The position numbers and the translations under genes are program-made. A stretch of 64,000 nt of DNA from Melastoma dodecandrum (lineage: Eukaryota; Streptophyta; Magnoliopsida; Myrtales; Melastomataceae), in contig JARUPY010000290.1 of NCBI GenBank assembly GCA_029817715.1, forward strand, positions 992,001 to 1,056,000, written 5' to 3'. A model generated the notes under the pieces. It worked only from the letters and a program-made list of their open reading frames with translations. It did not search any database and was not told the origin of the DNA. Within the stretch, counting starts at the first letter, position 1. Each line of letters opens with the position of its first letter. Below, piece after piece: positions 33,694 to 45,544 of this stretch.

Positions 33694-34100
33694 TGTTAAA
33701 ACTAAATTCCCCAAGTCCCACATTAGATAAAAGTGTTTTTCAGACTAGTATATATACCCAACAGTCCCTCTATAGAAAATTGGTTTTGGAGTGAACATTG
33801 TTGGTCTTATATGTTGGATTTGAAAGTGGACCGATCTGAGATTTTTCACATGGTATTTGAACCCGATTAAGCGAGATGTTGGGCCCCTCGCCCGTATGGA
33901 CTCGCGGTCCAGTCTATAATGGGCTGTGCTTCGGAGTGGATGTGTTGGAAAGCGTTGCATCAAATAAAGGGTAAACCAAAAATCCCACGTTGAATAGAAA
34001 AACGACATTAACCTAATATATAAACCCCAGGCTACTCCTTCTCGTATGTATACCCAATGGGTCACTCCTTTTATTTTCAATTGATTTTAAAATGGATCCC
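33694..34100 (+). mobile_element. Possible TRIM-type miniature LTR element
   Basis: Two similar blocks, AGTCCCACATTAGATAAAA (about 33714) and ATCCCACGTTGAATAGAAAA (about 33980), each followed by TATATA and ACCC, flank a short middle. TGGTATTTGAACCCGATT at 33851-33868 resembles an initiator-Met primer site followed by its usual spacer. No coding capacity. Borders are uncertain. Confidence 0.35.
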
Positions 34101-34741
34101 GGTTCTCGAAACAACTTCCCGAGTCTTCTTCTCTACCTCTCTGGTTCTCAACTGTCTCCAACTTTGTTGTGGTTCGCTTGATCAATCGATTGTTAATGAA
34201 GTGACTCCTACACTTGGGTAGTTCTTGCTCGACCTTTCCCCTGTCACCTTGAAACAAACACGTAGGACATGTTGAAGGCTAGACTAACCATCGCCTTGGG
34301 AACTCTGAGATAATCCATCTGAAACTGGGACGAGTCACAAAGTGCAACAAATGGATTAATTGATCCAGCGATTGAAATTCTTACAAGTGCCGCATCAAAG
34401 TGGCATTGGCACTTTAATTTGTTTTAGTAACTTAGTCACGGGTACATGGTCAATATCTTTTGAACCTTTTCTTTATTTGAACGTTCTTCTTTTATACAGA
34501 AAATACTAGAATTCAGCCCGGATGATAAGCATACATTATACTAGTTTGGAAAATATCCATCAAGACATGCATGCAAATTACGTTTGACCGAGTTGTATTA
34601 AGAGCACGTGTTCAGACATAACATCCACGTGCCCAACTGGGTTTTGCTCACTCGAAGCTCGTGCATCGCGAAACCGTCAACTCGATCAGATGCACTGATG
34701 TCACGCCGGGGTAATTGTCAAATCTCATGTCTCTTTCTTTC

Positions 34742-35205
34742 CCGCTAAAAGCGGAAGCGGCTATCGCCCCACCCATGTTCTTCCAATAAAGTTTACCGAA
34801 TTGTAATTTATAAAATTTTCACTTTTTTTTTTTAGTAAAATGTACAAAACCTATTATTATTTATTAGTCTCATTTTATTAAGTCCATCGATTCGTTACTA
34901 AGTCACGTTATTTTTTAAGAAATTTACTAAAAATTTTTTCAAACTTTAGTAAAATTTACTAAACTCGAGTCTCTTGTTTCGTAAAAGGTACAAAGCTTTT
35001 ACTGGTCATTTTTAATAAATTACACTATTTATCAACTTAGTAAATTTTACAGGTCCATTATACGAATTTACTAAACTTACTCGGACAAATTACTAAAAAA
35101 AGGATACTGTTTATTTTAATAAAAAAAGGCGAAAATTTAATAAAGTTCAGGGGAAGTCCCGTGAACGGGATTTTATCCTCATCCGCTAAAAGCGGGGCAC
35201 TTCCA
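34742..35205. repeat. TTAGTAAA-rich repeat bounded by CCGCTAAAAGCGG
   Basis: CCGCTAAAAGCGG, a perfect small hairpin, occurs at about 34742 and 35182. Between them are many TAGTAAAATTTACTAAA-like strings, related to the outer arms of the foldback repeat at 1-545. Confidence 0.5.
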
Positions 35206-35691
35206 TCTTTATCCACCAATTTGTTTTCGGTATCTTTATCTATTCATTAATGACTCCATTAGGTACAAAGTTCTTAAATATTCATAAGTTATATTTTTTT
35301 AAGGTTCCAAAACTAGATCGAATTTTCGGGTTTAGGGTTTATGTCAAATTTGTTACACATCCAAAAGAGAGAGTCGCTGGATTTGAGTTTCACGAATAGA
35401 AGATATTAGTGTCGGAGAGCTTTATCCATTCGTGAATAGATTCGGGCAAAACTGTATTCAATTTAGAATTAAAAGAATACTCGATCGTGGTTATCGTACT
35501 GTTGCCCATGAAGAAAATTAGTCGATCAATCGAAAATCATAGAGTATGATGTGTTATCATTCCACGAGCCAACCACAGGCAGCACAGACTTTGGAGCACG
35601 CCAAACCATGACCTCAATTCCTTTCCCAACTTCATTCCCTCAATTGATTAAAAAAAAAAACATAAACAATTACTCAATTGCCACTGCCAAG

Positions 35692-35700
35692 GCATATAAA
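35692..35700 (+). promoter_or_regulatory. TATA box upstream of the bHLH gene
   Basis: CATATAAAG lies about 240 bp before ATG 35932 and about 110 bp before a frame-mate ATG at 35803 that meets stops within seven codons. Confidence 0.45.
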
Positions 35701-35931
35701 GGCGCCGCAAGTCATCTCCAATCCAATTATCCGAGAAGAACCCTAACCAAGAAGCCTTTTGAACTCCTCTTGTTTTTGCAAGCCAGTATTGACTCATTTA
35801 CAATGTTATCACGTCCATCCTGATCCTAAGGATACTCAACTTCCGACAGAGATTTTGAGAACACCCACTGCTCATCCCCACGTCAGTTTTCCCCTGAGTC
35901 AGGGTCAGGAAGCGGTTGCGACGCCAGGGGT

Positions 35932-36635
35932 ATGGTCAAGAAGGTCAATCACAACGCCACCGAGCGTGATCGGAGGAAGAAGATCAATTCCTTGTTCTCG
36001 TCACTTCGCTCTCTCCTTCCGCCAGCCGAACAAGCGGTACTATATTTGGCTGGGATGCTTCTTGGTTGATATTTTTAGGTATTCTTTTTCATGATTTTGC
36101 TTTACAGAAGAAGCTGAGTATTCCCGCCACGATAACCCGTGTCTTGAAGTACATACCGGAGCTCCAGGAGCATATACAGCTGCTAACCCGAGAGAAAGAG
36201 CGCCTCTTGTCGTGCGCTCCTGATGATTTGCGATGCCGCAGTGTTGACACAGAGCCGAAGAATGATTATCCAAGGGCGGTCACCGGGTCAATGTTTGAGT
36301 CGATGAGTTGGAGGAGCGAGAGGGAGGCCATGATCCGGATATCTCAGGGCGATGATTCTGATAAAGGCATTTCACAGGCCCTTCTCGACCTGGAGAATGA
36401 GGGGTTCTCGCTAATCAGCACGTCGAGTTTCAGATCAAGCGAAGGGAAATTCATGCACAATCTACATGTTTGGGAGGGAGAGGATTCAAGGTCGCCTCCA
36501 AATGGACAAAGCATATTGTTTCAGGGACAGAGCTCAGGCTCTTTCGACTCAGAATATCTGTGGCCAACAATACCATCCACCTCTACCCAAGACTTCCCAG
36601 TTGGCTGGCGTGATAGGGTTCGAGCAACGCCATAA
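35932..36635 (+). CDS. bHLH transcription factor, subgroup Ib type (ORG2/bHLH38-like)
   Basis: Two exons. Exon 1 (35932-36036) encodes the basic region and helix 1 (VNHNATERDRRKKINSLFSS, LRSLLPPAEQA) and ends at GCG|GTAC. Exon 2 (36108-36635) starts KKLSIPATITRVLKYIPELQ (helix 2) and continues to a C-terminal region with SEREAMIRISQ and ALLDLENEGFSLISTSSF, as in the ORG2/3 group. These nuclear proteins pair with FIT in the iron-deficiency response of model plants. The DNA-contacting His/Glu/Arg residues are kept. The usual N-terminal 60-70 residues are missing: upstream in frame there are two stops (near 35820), so the protein starts at an internal Met or the gene is decaying. The gene call is firm; function here is inferred. 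Confidence 0.8.
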
Positions 36636-39046
36636 CTCTTTAAAACCATGTCCAAGCCTGAAGCTAGGGCACAGGCAGGCTCAAGATCACGGAGCAAATA
36701 TATAGCCCTCCAAGTAATTCTAGATAAGCAGCCATGTGTTGGCAATTAACCGAATCCAACATACCCAAGCGATCATTCGTCGGTGCATTACCTGTCTTCC
36801 ACTGCTGTATCTTGAAATGTATCTAGGGTTTTCGACTCCCTCATTACATGACAACCCTTTCGGGACTATTCGGAGCATTATTTACCCACTAGCGGGCAGC
36901 AGGGGGAGTTTCGAACGTATATATATATATCAGTGGAAAACCTTTATATTACACATGACATCTTGGCATGATGATCCAATATACCACTGGCCCATCCACT
37001 TTAGCTTCTACTTAGTCGTTGGATTTTAATGTTACAAAAAGCCTTTGGCCCATGGAAGGCAAACTTTACATATACAAAGCTTAATATATATATATATTAT
37101 ATATATATATATATATATCGTAAAGGCCAAGTAAGCAAACATAGCGTATACGGATTTTCCGATATATCCAAACGTTTACAAATTTCTTCTTGTGAGAGCT
37201 GAAAGCTGACTGAGAAGAAAAATTCTGGGTAAAAAGGAGGAGACTTTCTTTGCCCGGGGCATCTGGCTAATGGCCATAATTAAAGCCAAGTTAGAATAAT
37301 TAAAAAAACGGAAAGGGTGATTAGGGAAGATACAGATTCGAGATATAACCAACCAAAAGTTGGGACTGAAAGTGATGGAATATGGCCAGAACCATTCCCC
37401 CCCTACATCATAGGAAACATTCACACACACATATATATAATATCACACGCAAAATTTTTTATATACATCCAAAAAGTTGTCGTAATCTTTCGAATATTGC
37501 CCAATGTTATGCCTTTGTACAAAAATAATAATTATGACCACTATGATTATTTGAGGAAGTGCTTGCTTACCTTCACAACTAGTTGGAAATGCAATGAATG
37601 GCGTGGTGGACCTACTTTTTAAACAAAAAAATTCCTAATTATTGCAGGAAGGTTGGTTGAATCGGGACATCCCCGTTCTTAGACATCAAGAAAAAAAAAA
37701 ACAACAACAAAGACTAGGTAGGTGATCAAAACAAATGCAGGCTACCTTCGGAGTCGCCCAACGAGACCGAAGTAACTCGAACGCGTGGTCATGACGAGAT
37801 CAAATGCTGTTGGAAGCAGCTGCCCCGTCACAATGGATAGATCAGAGCATCTATCAGGTCATACGTTCGTTCTCCGAAAACGATCATGCTTTGAGGCTTA
37901 TTCAGCCGAACAACGGAGGGTTTTCCCGTGTTGGCCGTGCTTCGTTCTTAACAAAAACACTTTAATTTTAGTAAAGGAGAAACAAGATTCCCACGTAGGG
38001 ATAGTCTTTTCCTTGGACGTACCTAATCTTTTACCTTTTTGTCTTTCATTTTATCTAAATCTTTATCACTCATCTTATGAACAATCAATTAGTTCGAATA
38101 GTTTCGAATTCTTTGGGTCTCCTAAAGAAAGAAAAACCTAATAGCTGTATCCATTTTGCACTCGTTTTCAAATTAAATCCAAAACGACGGACCTAATCGG
38201 ATTCTTCCCCCCTCACCTCATTTTCCGTCGCTTGACTTGAACGTCCCTTTCATCACTACGCCTCCTGCCCGCATCGAACTTTCCACAATTATTTTTGTAT
38301 GAATCGAAACCCTTCCTCTAAATTCCGCTCTGCAGCCTTCGTCTTTTCGTCCAAAGTCCGGTCCAGAGTCTTTCTTGGAGGAAGAGGCCTCAACCACTTT
38401 GCTTTTCTTTTTTTGCCTTTGTCGTGACCATTTTCTGATCCGACCAACGTTACGTGACGGCACTCTTCTCTGTTGCGAGGTTTATGCTTTAAATGCATCG
38501 TCAAGATTTGAGGGCTTTTTTTGATAACGATGAAAACATGATATGTATTATCTCTAAAGATTGCCCTGCGATCCTCACTTTTTCCTCACCTTGACTTTGT
38601 ATGCCCAAAAGGGAAATCGCAAGCTCGTCCATTTAGTTTTTGTTTTATTGTTAATCAGAGACAAAGAGAGTCTATTTTCTTTTTTCGAATTCGAACTCTT
38701 CGAGCGTCCTTGAAATTCTGAAACAAATGAAAAACCAAACGTTTTGATAGCTAAAAACTAAAACATATTTGTCGGTAAAAGAATATGGGGGATTTTTAAT
38801 TTTAATAAGACGATATACATTCAATTTGACATGCATATTTCTTAATATGTACACGTTCCTATACCTTTGTACTTCATTTTTATTTGGGGCATTGTGTAAT
38901 ATTAATGTAAGGGAAAAAAATTTGTGAAATAGTGTAGGTAATTCCGAAATTCTGAAAATAATGTACTTCACTCATGAAGGAAGTTCGATTTCCAAATAAG
39001 TCCGAGTTTATTTTTTAATTTCATTTTTTTTTTATTTTGAAACTAT
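36636..39046. other. Intergenic, no gene recognised
   Basis: Includes a (TA)n tract at about 37084-37118 and A-rich runs (37688-37699). ORFs at 37785-38141 and 38218-38504 show no domain. The bHLH 3' UTR should lie in the first few hundred bases. Confidence 0.5.
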
Positions 39047-41055
39047 TGACCTGGTTTTGATGATGAACTTAAGCAATGCGCTACTGGTGGTCAGTAGTAA
39101 CGATTCATAAGTTATGTGTTCATCCTTAGTGATGAGCTTGAGCAATGCGTTGCTGAACCACAGCTAGTAGCAGTTATATATTACTGTGTTCCAGTACGAT
39201 GTTACTGTGATTTTACGCATAGACGTTGAAAATATGGAAACATATTTTTGATAACCACGATTTAATTTAAGATTTATTTTAATCTATCTCAGATTATTAG
39301 TCTGAGCGTCTAGGTTCATTTAATGTAGCCTAATGATCTTATCATAAGCACTTAGGCAACAATATATATATTGGGATTATCTTTCCAATTGTTATTTTTA
39401 GAAACAAAATATCCTTATGATTTCCTGCAGCAACGTCTCGCTGTAATGGGAGAAAATATCAAATTAAATATATTTGATCATCACAATCGATTAAATAAGA
39501 TAATGATTAGATAATATAGATTATAAATAAATTATCTAATTGATACGATTGAAGGAAGTTACCGTTGGATCTTTCCTTCTATGGGACAGCGAACGTTGAG
39601 CAGACCGTTGCTGTGTCCTCGCTGCTAGTTTTGGCAATAAATCTTGTTGATTGCCTAGACGATTTCCGTCATTCCTTCTCCTTTATAACCAGACCAGTGA
39701 CGACATAATTAAGAGCTTTTGAGCGTCTGTGTGGTCTAAGTGGTCTAAGTGGTCTAAGTGAGCTTTGTGCGTCGACGGAGAGCGGAAGGTGCTAAGTGTC
39801 TCCTGGTTCTTTCTCTTGCAAGCTGCGTGTGAGAGTGTCAAGGGGATGAGGTCAGATCCTTTGATCATCTGAGAGGGACTAGGTGTCCTCGGTGCATTCA
39901 ACGAGCGGCTGGCGAATCGTCTGAGAGAAGCTAAGTGAATACATGTTCTTAATTCAGTAACCGGTTGCTAACCCATCGGCAAGAAGCCATTCTTGTCGGA
40001 TCTTTTCCCAGGGAAGTCTCGAGCCTACGGAGTTTGAGCAGTTAGACACGCACTTGCGGGTGCGCGCCAGAAGTCTCGTGTCTGCAGGGTAGAGCAGCAG
40101 TTGGGAACGCCGCCAGAGTGGAAAGAGTTCCTCCCGAGCACAGAGGTGCTGTGCAGAAGTCTTGAACGCCTGATACAGACGGTTAGTAAAGCAGGTTGCG
40201 TGGAAGCCAACGGATCGAAAAATTCTACCTTAGGCACTGGGTGTGCAGTGCCGTGAGTCACGGCAGTGGTAACCGTGCACGTCCGAACTGAGTGTAGGAC
40301 GGATACCTTCTAAGTGGCTTTGTGGTTTTCTTTGTGATCTTTGTGGTTTCTATCTTCGTGATCTTTGTAATTCAACTTTGTGGTTGTCTCTTAAGCATGT
40401 GCAGGCTTATCTTAAGGAGAGACAAGATCTGTGTGGAAATCCTCTGCTGAACGACTAAGTGCTGAAGCAATCCTTCGCTGTGAAAACAGAAACGAGCTAC
40501 TCTCTGAGAAGCTATTCTTCATTGTAAGGAATTATCTGTGAGGATTTATACTCTAACATAACGTTGTCTGTGTTCTCTGATAAGTCAGAATTATATTAAG
40601 CGACAACGAGCTGTGTGGAATCCATTGAGCTACCAACTGCTGAGGATAAGCATCATTCTGCTGGAAACGAGAAGACGTCCACTGTGTGAGGAGCTGACCA
40701 TTGCCAGGAGTGATCATCTATTGTACGGGATTCTAAATCTCACTTTGTGAGAGGAACATGCGCCTAGTGCAAGGGCTTTTTGCACCCATTATTTTATATA
40801 GTGGAATCACCTTGTTGGTGGAAAGTGGACGTAGGTCAATTAAGGCCGAACCACTATAAATCACTGTGTCCATTACGATCGCGCAACACTAGTACGAAAA
40901 CCTACTCGACAAAATCGTAACAGTTACAGTAAAGTATTTCTCATTCTGAGAAACGCTCTGCTGTGATACAGTACGCTTCCGCTTACACCAAGAAAGGGCG
41001 AAAAAGTGAAAAACACTAATTCACCCCCCTCTTAATGTTCCTGAACGATCCAACA
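39047..41055 (+). mobile_element. Solo LTR of a SIRE-like Copia family
   Basis: It opens TGACCTGGTTTTGATGATGA, like the SIRE LTR start at 46665, and closes AATTCACCCCCCTCTTAATG then CCAACA, like the SIRE LTR end at 49133. The line CCGAACCACTATAAATCA near 40847 matches the other LTRs. It has GTGGTCTAA (about 39730) and TTTGTGATC (about 40320) repeats. There is no primer site after it and no internal region. The 5-mers on either side (ACTAT, GAATC) do not match, so it is old or one edge is wrong. Confidence 0.6.
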
Positions 41056-41063
41056 GAATCGTC

Positions 41064-41121
41064 AACTTATAAAGTCCGACTTCCTTAAGAGGTTTTCTAA
41101 AAGTCGGACTTATAAAGTTCT
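41064..41121. repeat. Short inverted repeat
   Basis: AACTTATAAAGTCCGACTT and AAGTCGGACTTATAAAGTT face each other around a 17-bp loop, next to the solo LTR end. No function is evident. Confidence 0.6.
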
Positions 41122-41460
41122 ACCTCGGAACATTATTTCCAAAATTATGAAACTATCTACCATATTTCGTAAATTTTTTCGTCCGTTACACTATTTTGGT
41201 GCTCTCTTTTTTTATTTTATTTTATCTGTAGATGGTTTTCTAATTTTTCGTATAACCCAAAAACAAAATCACATGAATGAATTTATCATGAAATCCTAAC
41301 CATGGAACAATAACGTTGGCTATTGTAGCGAATTTCCTTTATAACGTTAATTAATGACCAGAAAACACCTCACAACTTGTCTTTCAACTTTGGTCGTTCT
41401 CTCTCCTTTGCTCCGGTTTCTTAGGCGTTAGAAACCCCGATAAACACAACCCCGAGGGAC

Positions 41461-41517
41461 ATGACTCGTGGCTTCGCGAGTTGTCCTCGCACCAGAGAGT
41501 TACTCGCATATGTTTAG
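41461..41517 (+). CDS. Upstream ORF overlapping the ARGOS-like start
   Basis: An 18-codon ORF (MTRGFASCPRTRELLAYV) whose stop lies past ATG 41510 of the main ORF, in a different frame. If the mRNA begins upstream of it, scanning ribosomes would bypass the main start. Confidence 0.35.
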   Translation: MTRGFASCPRTRELLAYV

Positions 41518-41713
41518 GTACTTTGGGTTGAGGTCTTTAACCATCTTGGTCCTAGTGGCTTTGTTTCTTCTGGTGCTACCACTTGTCCTGCCGCCTTTAC
41601 CGCCTCCGCCCGCTGTGATTTTCCTCGTTCCCATCCTGATAATGGCCTTCCTTGTTTTCCTCGCCTTCTCTCGAGCTCAAGATCCTGTCTGTTTAACACT
41701 CGCGCTAGCTTGA
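41510..41713 (+). CDS. ARGOS/OSR-family small membrane protein
   Basis: 67 codons from ATG 41510. The core LVLPLVLPPLPPPP (residues 21-34) is the proline-rich hallmark of the ARGOS/ARL/OSR family, and it sits between two hydrophobic helices (about 10-28 and 35-53) as in that family. Known members sit in the ER membrane, promote organ growth and dampen ethylene signalling. The protein is shorter than most ARGOS proteins (about 100-135 aa), and the family's polar N-terminus is missing. The longer frame from 41468 starts with GTG, so ATG 41510 is the first usable start. No introns are needed. Family call is good; whether it is expressed is unknown. Confidence 0.72.
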   Translation: MFRYFGLRSLTILVLVALFLLVLPLVLPPLPPPPAVIFLVPILIMAFLVFLAFSRAQDPVCLTLALA

Positions 41714-43134
41714 AACAGCACAGGTAAGGCAACGGCAACCTTAGCTAGTCTATCTTTCTTCTTTTTCCTCTGGAATTGATTAATGATCATGATTTTTTAT
41801 TAGGTAGACTAGAGAGACGAGGTAAGTTAGATACTTGGACCAATTTTAATAATCGCAATGAGATTGGACGAAACCCTTTTTGACTTGTAGCATGTAATTT
41901 TTTAAAGAGGAAGAAAAGGAGAAGTTGGCTGCAGATTCATCTGTATCAAATGCAACGACATCGAAAACAAATTAACAAACCGTGGTAGAAATTTGTCACG
42001 TTATCGAAATAAACAAACCTCGCGATTGAGACGTTCAGCGCCAAAAATGAGGAAGAAGAATAAGAGCGATCGATGTAGCAAACTTTCGATGTGCACCTTT
42101 GCTGTCTTTAATATCGAATACCAAGTATGGCAAAAAAATGGGTAATTTACATGATCTTCTCTAGTGAGAATAAGGCTTTCTTTTGATAATATTAATCTGT
42201 CTGTGAACTTATATGTGAAGTTATTTTCCTATGATATCTACGTTACCGTGGACGTTGGGCTAAAACCATTTTGAATGTACTAAATCGAGTCTAAGATTTA
42301 TAAGATAAGTTCATTGCGAGTATACTCTACGTACAAACTTCTGATTCATCGCCTTGAATAGGATTAATCTTGAAGGGATCATGGGAGTTTCCTACTTCCC
42401 GGATCGAGATCCTCTCGAGAAGACATGGTTTTCGATCAATTTCACGGTTTAAGATCCATCCTGCTTATAATTTAAATTTTAAAATTACTTTATTTAGATT
42501 ATTTTGACTTATTTTTTATACTTAGCTTTTATTTACGTACTCCCTTGTTAAAATCAAATTCCCTTGTTAAAATCAAATTAAGCTAGTACCAAATTGTATA
42601 AAAATTAGTAATAATAAAATTATAAGATTAGAATAAAATATAGATCACTTTGGTTATATTTATATTTAGAAACATATCATAGTAATGTAAAAAAAAAAAA
42701 ACACAACTATTGAGAGTAGCCGGACAAAATCACAATAAAACATTTTATATGGGTTCTCAAAATCAAGTCCTTATATGATATGCTTGGGTTTGGTACATAG
42801 AGACAAACAAAGAAGGAAAAAGTTATAAAAAAAAAGAACATTTTTACCATAATTTCAAAAATAAAATTGTTTAAATCGTTTCATTAAGAGAGGTAGATTT
42901 TAACCGTCAAATTGAGTGGAACCATCATGAGAGGATCCATGAAATTTGAAGACAGACTCGAATGAACTTTGAATTTTATGTCCATGATGACTGTCTCATT
43001 CGCGAATGCTACTGGAAGGTGATATGTTTGTTGAGAATTAGTAAACTCTAAGGAAAACTCATAGATTGGACGCATCGATCTCATTTCCAAAAAAAGGATG
43101 TATAACTTTACAACTTCACAAGTGTGGGAAACAA
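41714..43134. other. Intergenic, no gene recognised
   Basis: AT-rich. The first part may be the ARGOS-like 3' UTR. A minus ORF (42884-43141) has no recognised domain and is cut by the LTR fragment at 43135. Confidence 0.45.
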
Positions 43135-44390
43135 TGATCACACTAAGAGGGGGTGAATTATTGTCTTTCGTTCGGATTAAACTTCCTGGACAACTAAAAC
43201 ACTTTTCTCGATTTGCGGAAGCGAACGTCTATATCGTACGAAATCGTAGTCAAGCAGACTTATGAACCAGCGAGTCCAGATAACATAATTAAGTAGCTGT
43301 AGAGATGTTCTTACAACAGAACACAATCACTGTCTGTGTGGATGTACCTGTCTGGTCACACAAACACACAAGAAGGTTAGTAGCACAAAAATAAATAATA
43401 CAACAATTTTTATAGTGGTTCAGCCACACTCCACCCAACCTGCACGATCTCCTCGAGATAGCGACTATGTGGCGAGCCCCATACGAGCACGTAGCGAGCC
43501 CTACGCAAGCAGACAGCGACCCTTGTCCAAGGATGGATTTTCACGACGACGGCTCCACACGACCTACGCGATCTCCTCGAGATAGCGACTACGTGGCGTA
43601 CCCCACGCAAGCGAATAGCTCCCCCTGTTTCGGGTCACATGCACGGCTTCTGCGTGACTAACTACACGGCGATCCCCGTGTTAAGGTAAACCTGCAAACG
43701 AACGAAAACACCGAAAAAATAGTCAGCACAAAAAAACAACTCGAACAGGAGATTTCTCGTGTTGCGTAACGTTCTTCCTTCTTCTCAATCAAGGCAACAT
43801 ATATTATCTCCATTTTAACGTAGCCTTTATATAGGATTAGGGAGGGAATTCTAAAACAAGAATATTCTTAATGTGAAAATCAAATAAATTAATTGATTTG
43901 ATTACGATAATCATTTTCCCAATTAAAAATCAATTAATTATTTAATTAAACAATCGTAATCCTAGAATCATCTTGGGACGCGAATAATTATTTTGGGAGA
44001 AATAAATGAATTATTTTTTACTTATTTTGGATAATTTCCAAGTGTGAATTTAAATAAATTCCAAGGATAATTTCCAAGTGTGAATTTAAATAAATTCCAA
44101 ATACAACATCTTAATAAATGATAGATCCGGTATATTATTTTGTTATCAATAAAAAATTGATTGACGTAAGAAAGGCAATTATTTAAATATTCTAATCATA
44201 TCAAAATACTTTCCAAATATTACAAAATAATGTGATCCTCTGATTAGTTTATATTTGTATGGCTACAAATTTTGATTCATCGAACAGACATATCTTATGA
44301 TATGATAATTGTTTATTTATAATATTTCAAACTTCAAATATTAATATACCAAGTGCAAAAATAATTTCGCATCAACTTAGTATTGTCAAC
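43135..44390 (-). mobile_element. LTR fragment of a SIRE-like family
   Basis: The right edge of the LTR (minus strand) reads AATTCACCCCCTCTTAGTGT then GATCA at 43135-43160. GGCTGAACCACTATAAAAAT (about 43410-43429) is the shared SIRE LTR motif. CGATCTCCTCGAGATAGCGA is repeated at 43444 and 43568. A minus-strand TATATAAAGG box lies near 43826. The far edge is uncertain; no target duplication was found. Confidence 0.5.
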
Positions 44391-45544
44391 TGCAGCTTCT
44401 ATTTGCTACTTGAGAATGGAGACTTCAGTTTCAGCCTTTTCCGACCCCGAAAATGTATCATATCCAGAAATCAAAATTGTCACAAAAACGACTCATGCTT
44501 TAATAACTTCTTCATTTGACTTATGCACAACTAAAACGATTGCTTTTTCTTTGCTTTCTGTTCTGAAGGTAAATTTAGACATCTTGCTGTGGTGGAAAAA
44601 GGGGAAGTTATTGCTTTGATAGATTTAAAAAAAAAACGCCTTCATGATGCGATTATCTGGAATGGAAAAGGCCGCGGCCTCTGGTAGGCGGCAGAGAACT
44701 GGGCTGGGAACAAAGTAAAGTGCCTTGAAATTTATTCGACTCGTATTTACCAAAATCTCCCCGGACAACAACCGACGAAGAACCTTGGACAGCTGGTGAT
44801 TGTTCGATGATGATAAAAAGGATGAATTAACAGGAGACCTTCGCATTCTTTGCCTGTCAGTCCTACATGTCAATCAATGTTCGGAGAAAAATGGCATGAT
44901 GACAACGAAGATATGGTAGGCAAGGCAAAACAGCGTGGGAATAAGATTAATGTGATTATGACATAGGTTAAGATTAATGTGATTAAGACATAGGTCTTAT
45001 CTGGAAGTCGCATGAACCCCAGCCTCGTCAGTTCTGACCAAAACCCAAAATGTATAAAACTGGTTTTTGTTCGATTTCATTTTTAGGAAGGGGGGGGGGG
45101 GGGCTGGGTTGCATTGTGATCACATCTTTCTTACCGTGAATAATTTTTTTGGGTGACTTTAGTGGGAGAAATGACCTAGTGAGGTTCATCAAGTTCCTCT
45201 TATAGCAGCTAATCGATAGTCACAGACTGCTCCAACTACAATTCTATATTCCAAAGGCCCTGAAATTTTGTAGTATAAATTTAACAAATGAACCAACCAC
45301 CTTAATGGAAATATTGTTGTTTGCCGTGATAGAGGGTTTATATGTACAATGCGTAAAGCATTCATTTGTGACTAAATAAGGGAAAACATTTAAGTAGGTC
45401 AATCCTCATCAATTTCATGAGACGATGAGACGATCATGCAAGTCATTGCTCATGCTTATACATTTTGATGATCTCGCTTGAGCCCCCATCCTCATCCGTT
45501 CTGACCATTTGAAAACATGGAAACAACCAAAATTCACACCAATT
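44391..45544. other. Intergenic, including an extra copy of the protease promoter
   Basis: 45345-45490 repeats the segment AATGCGTAAA...AGACG...CATTTTGATGATCTCG that also lies directly before copy 2 (45640-45780) and copy 1. A G13 tract is near 45090. ORFs at 44383-44619 and 44625-44873 are not recognised. Confidence 0.55.

Larger units (their letters stand above)
33061..35690. other. Intergenic with repeat remnants; no gene recognised
   Basis: AT-rich DNA holding a TRIM-like segment (33694-34100) and a second TTAGTAAA-rich patch (34742-35205). No ORF has a recognisable domain. Confidence 0.5.

Noticed and set aside
33694..34100. Cassandra-type TRIM
   Set aside because: No 5S rRNA-like promoter sequence was seen in the repeats.
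41468..41509. N-terminal extension of the ARGOS-like protein
   Set aside because: Starts with GTG and lies directly after an in-frame stop.
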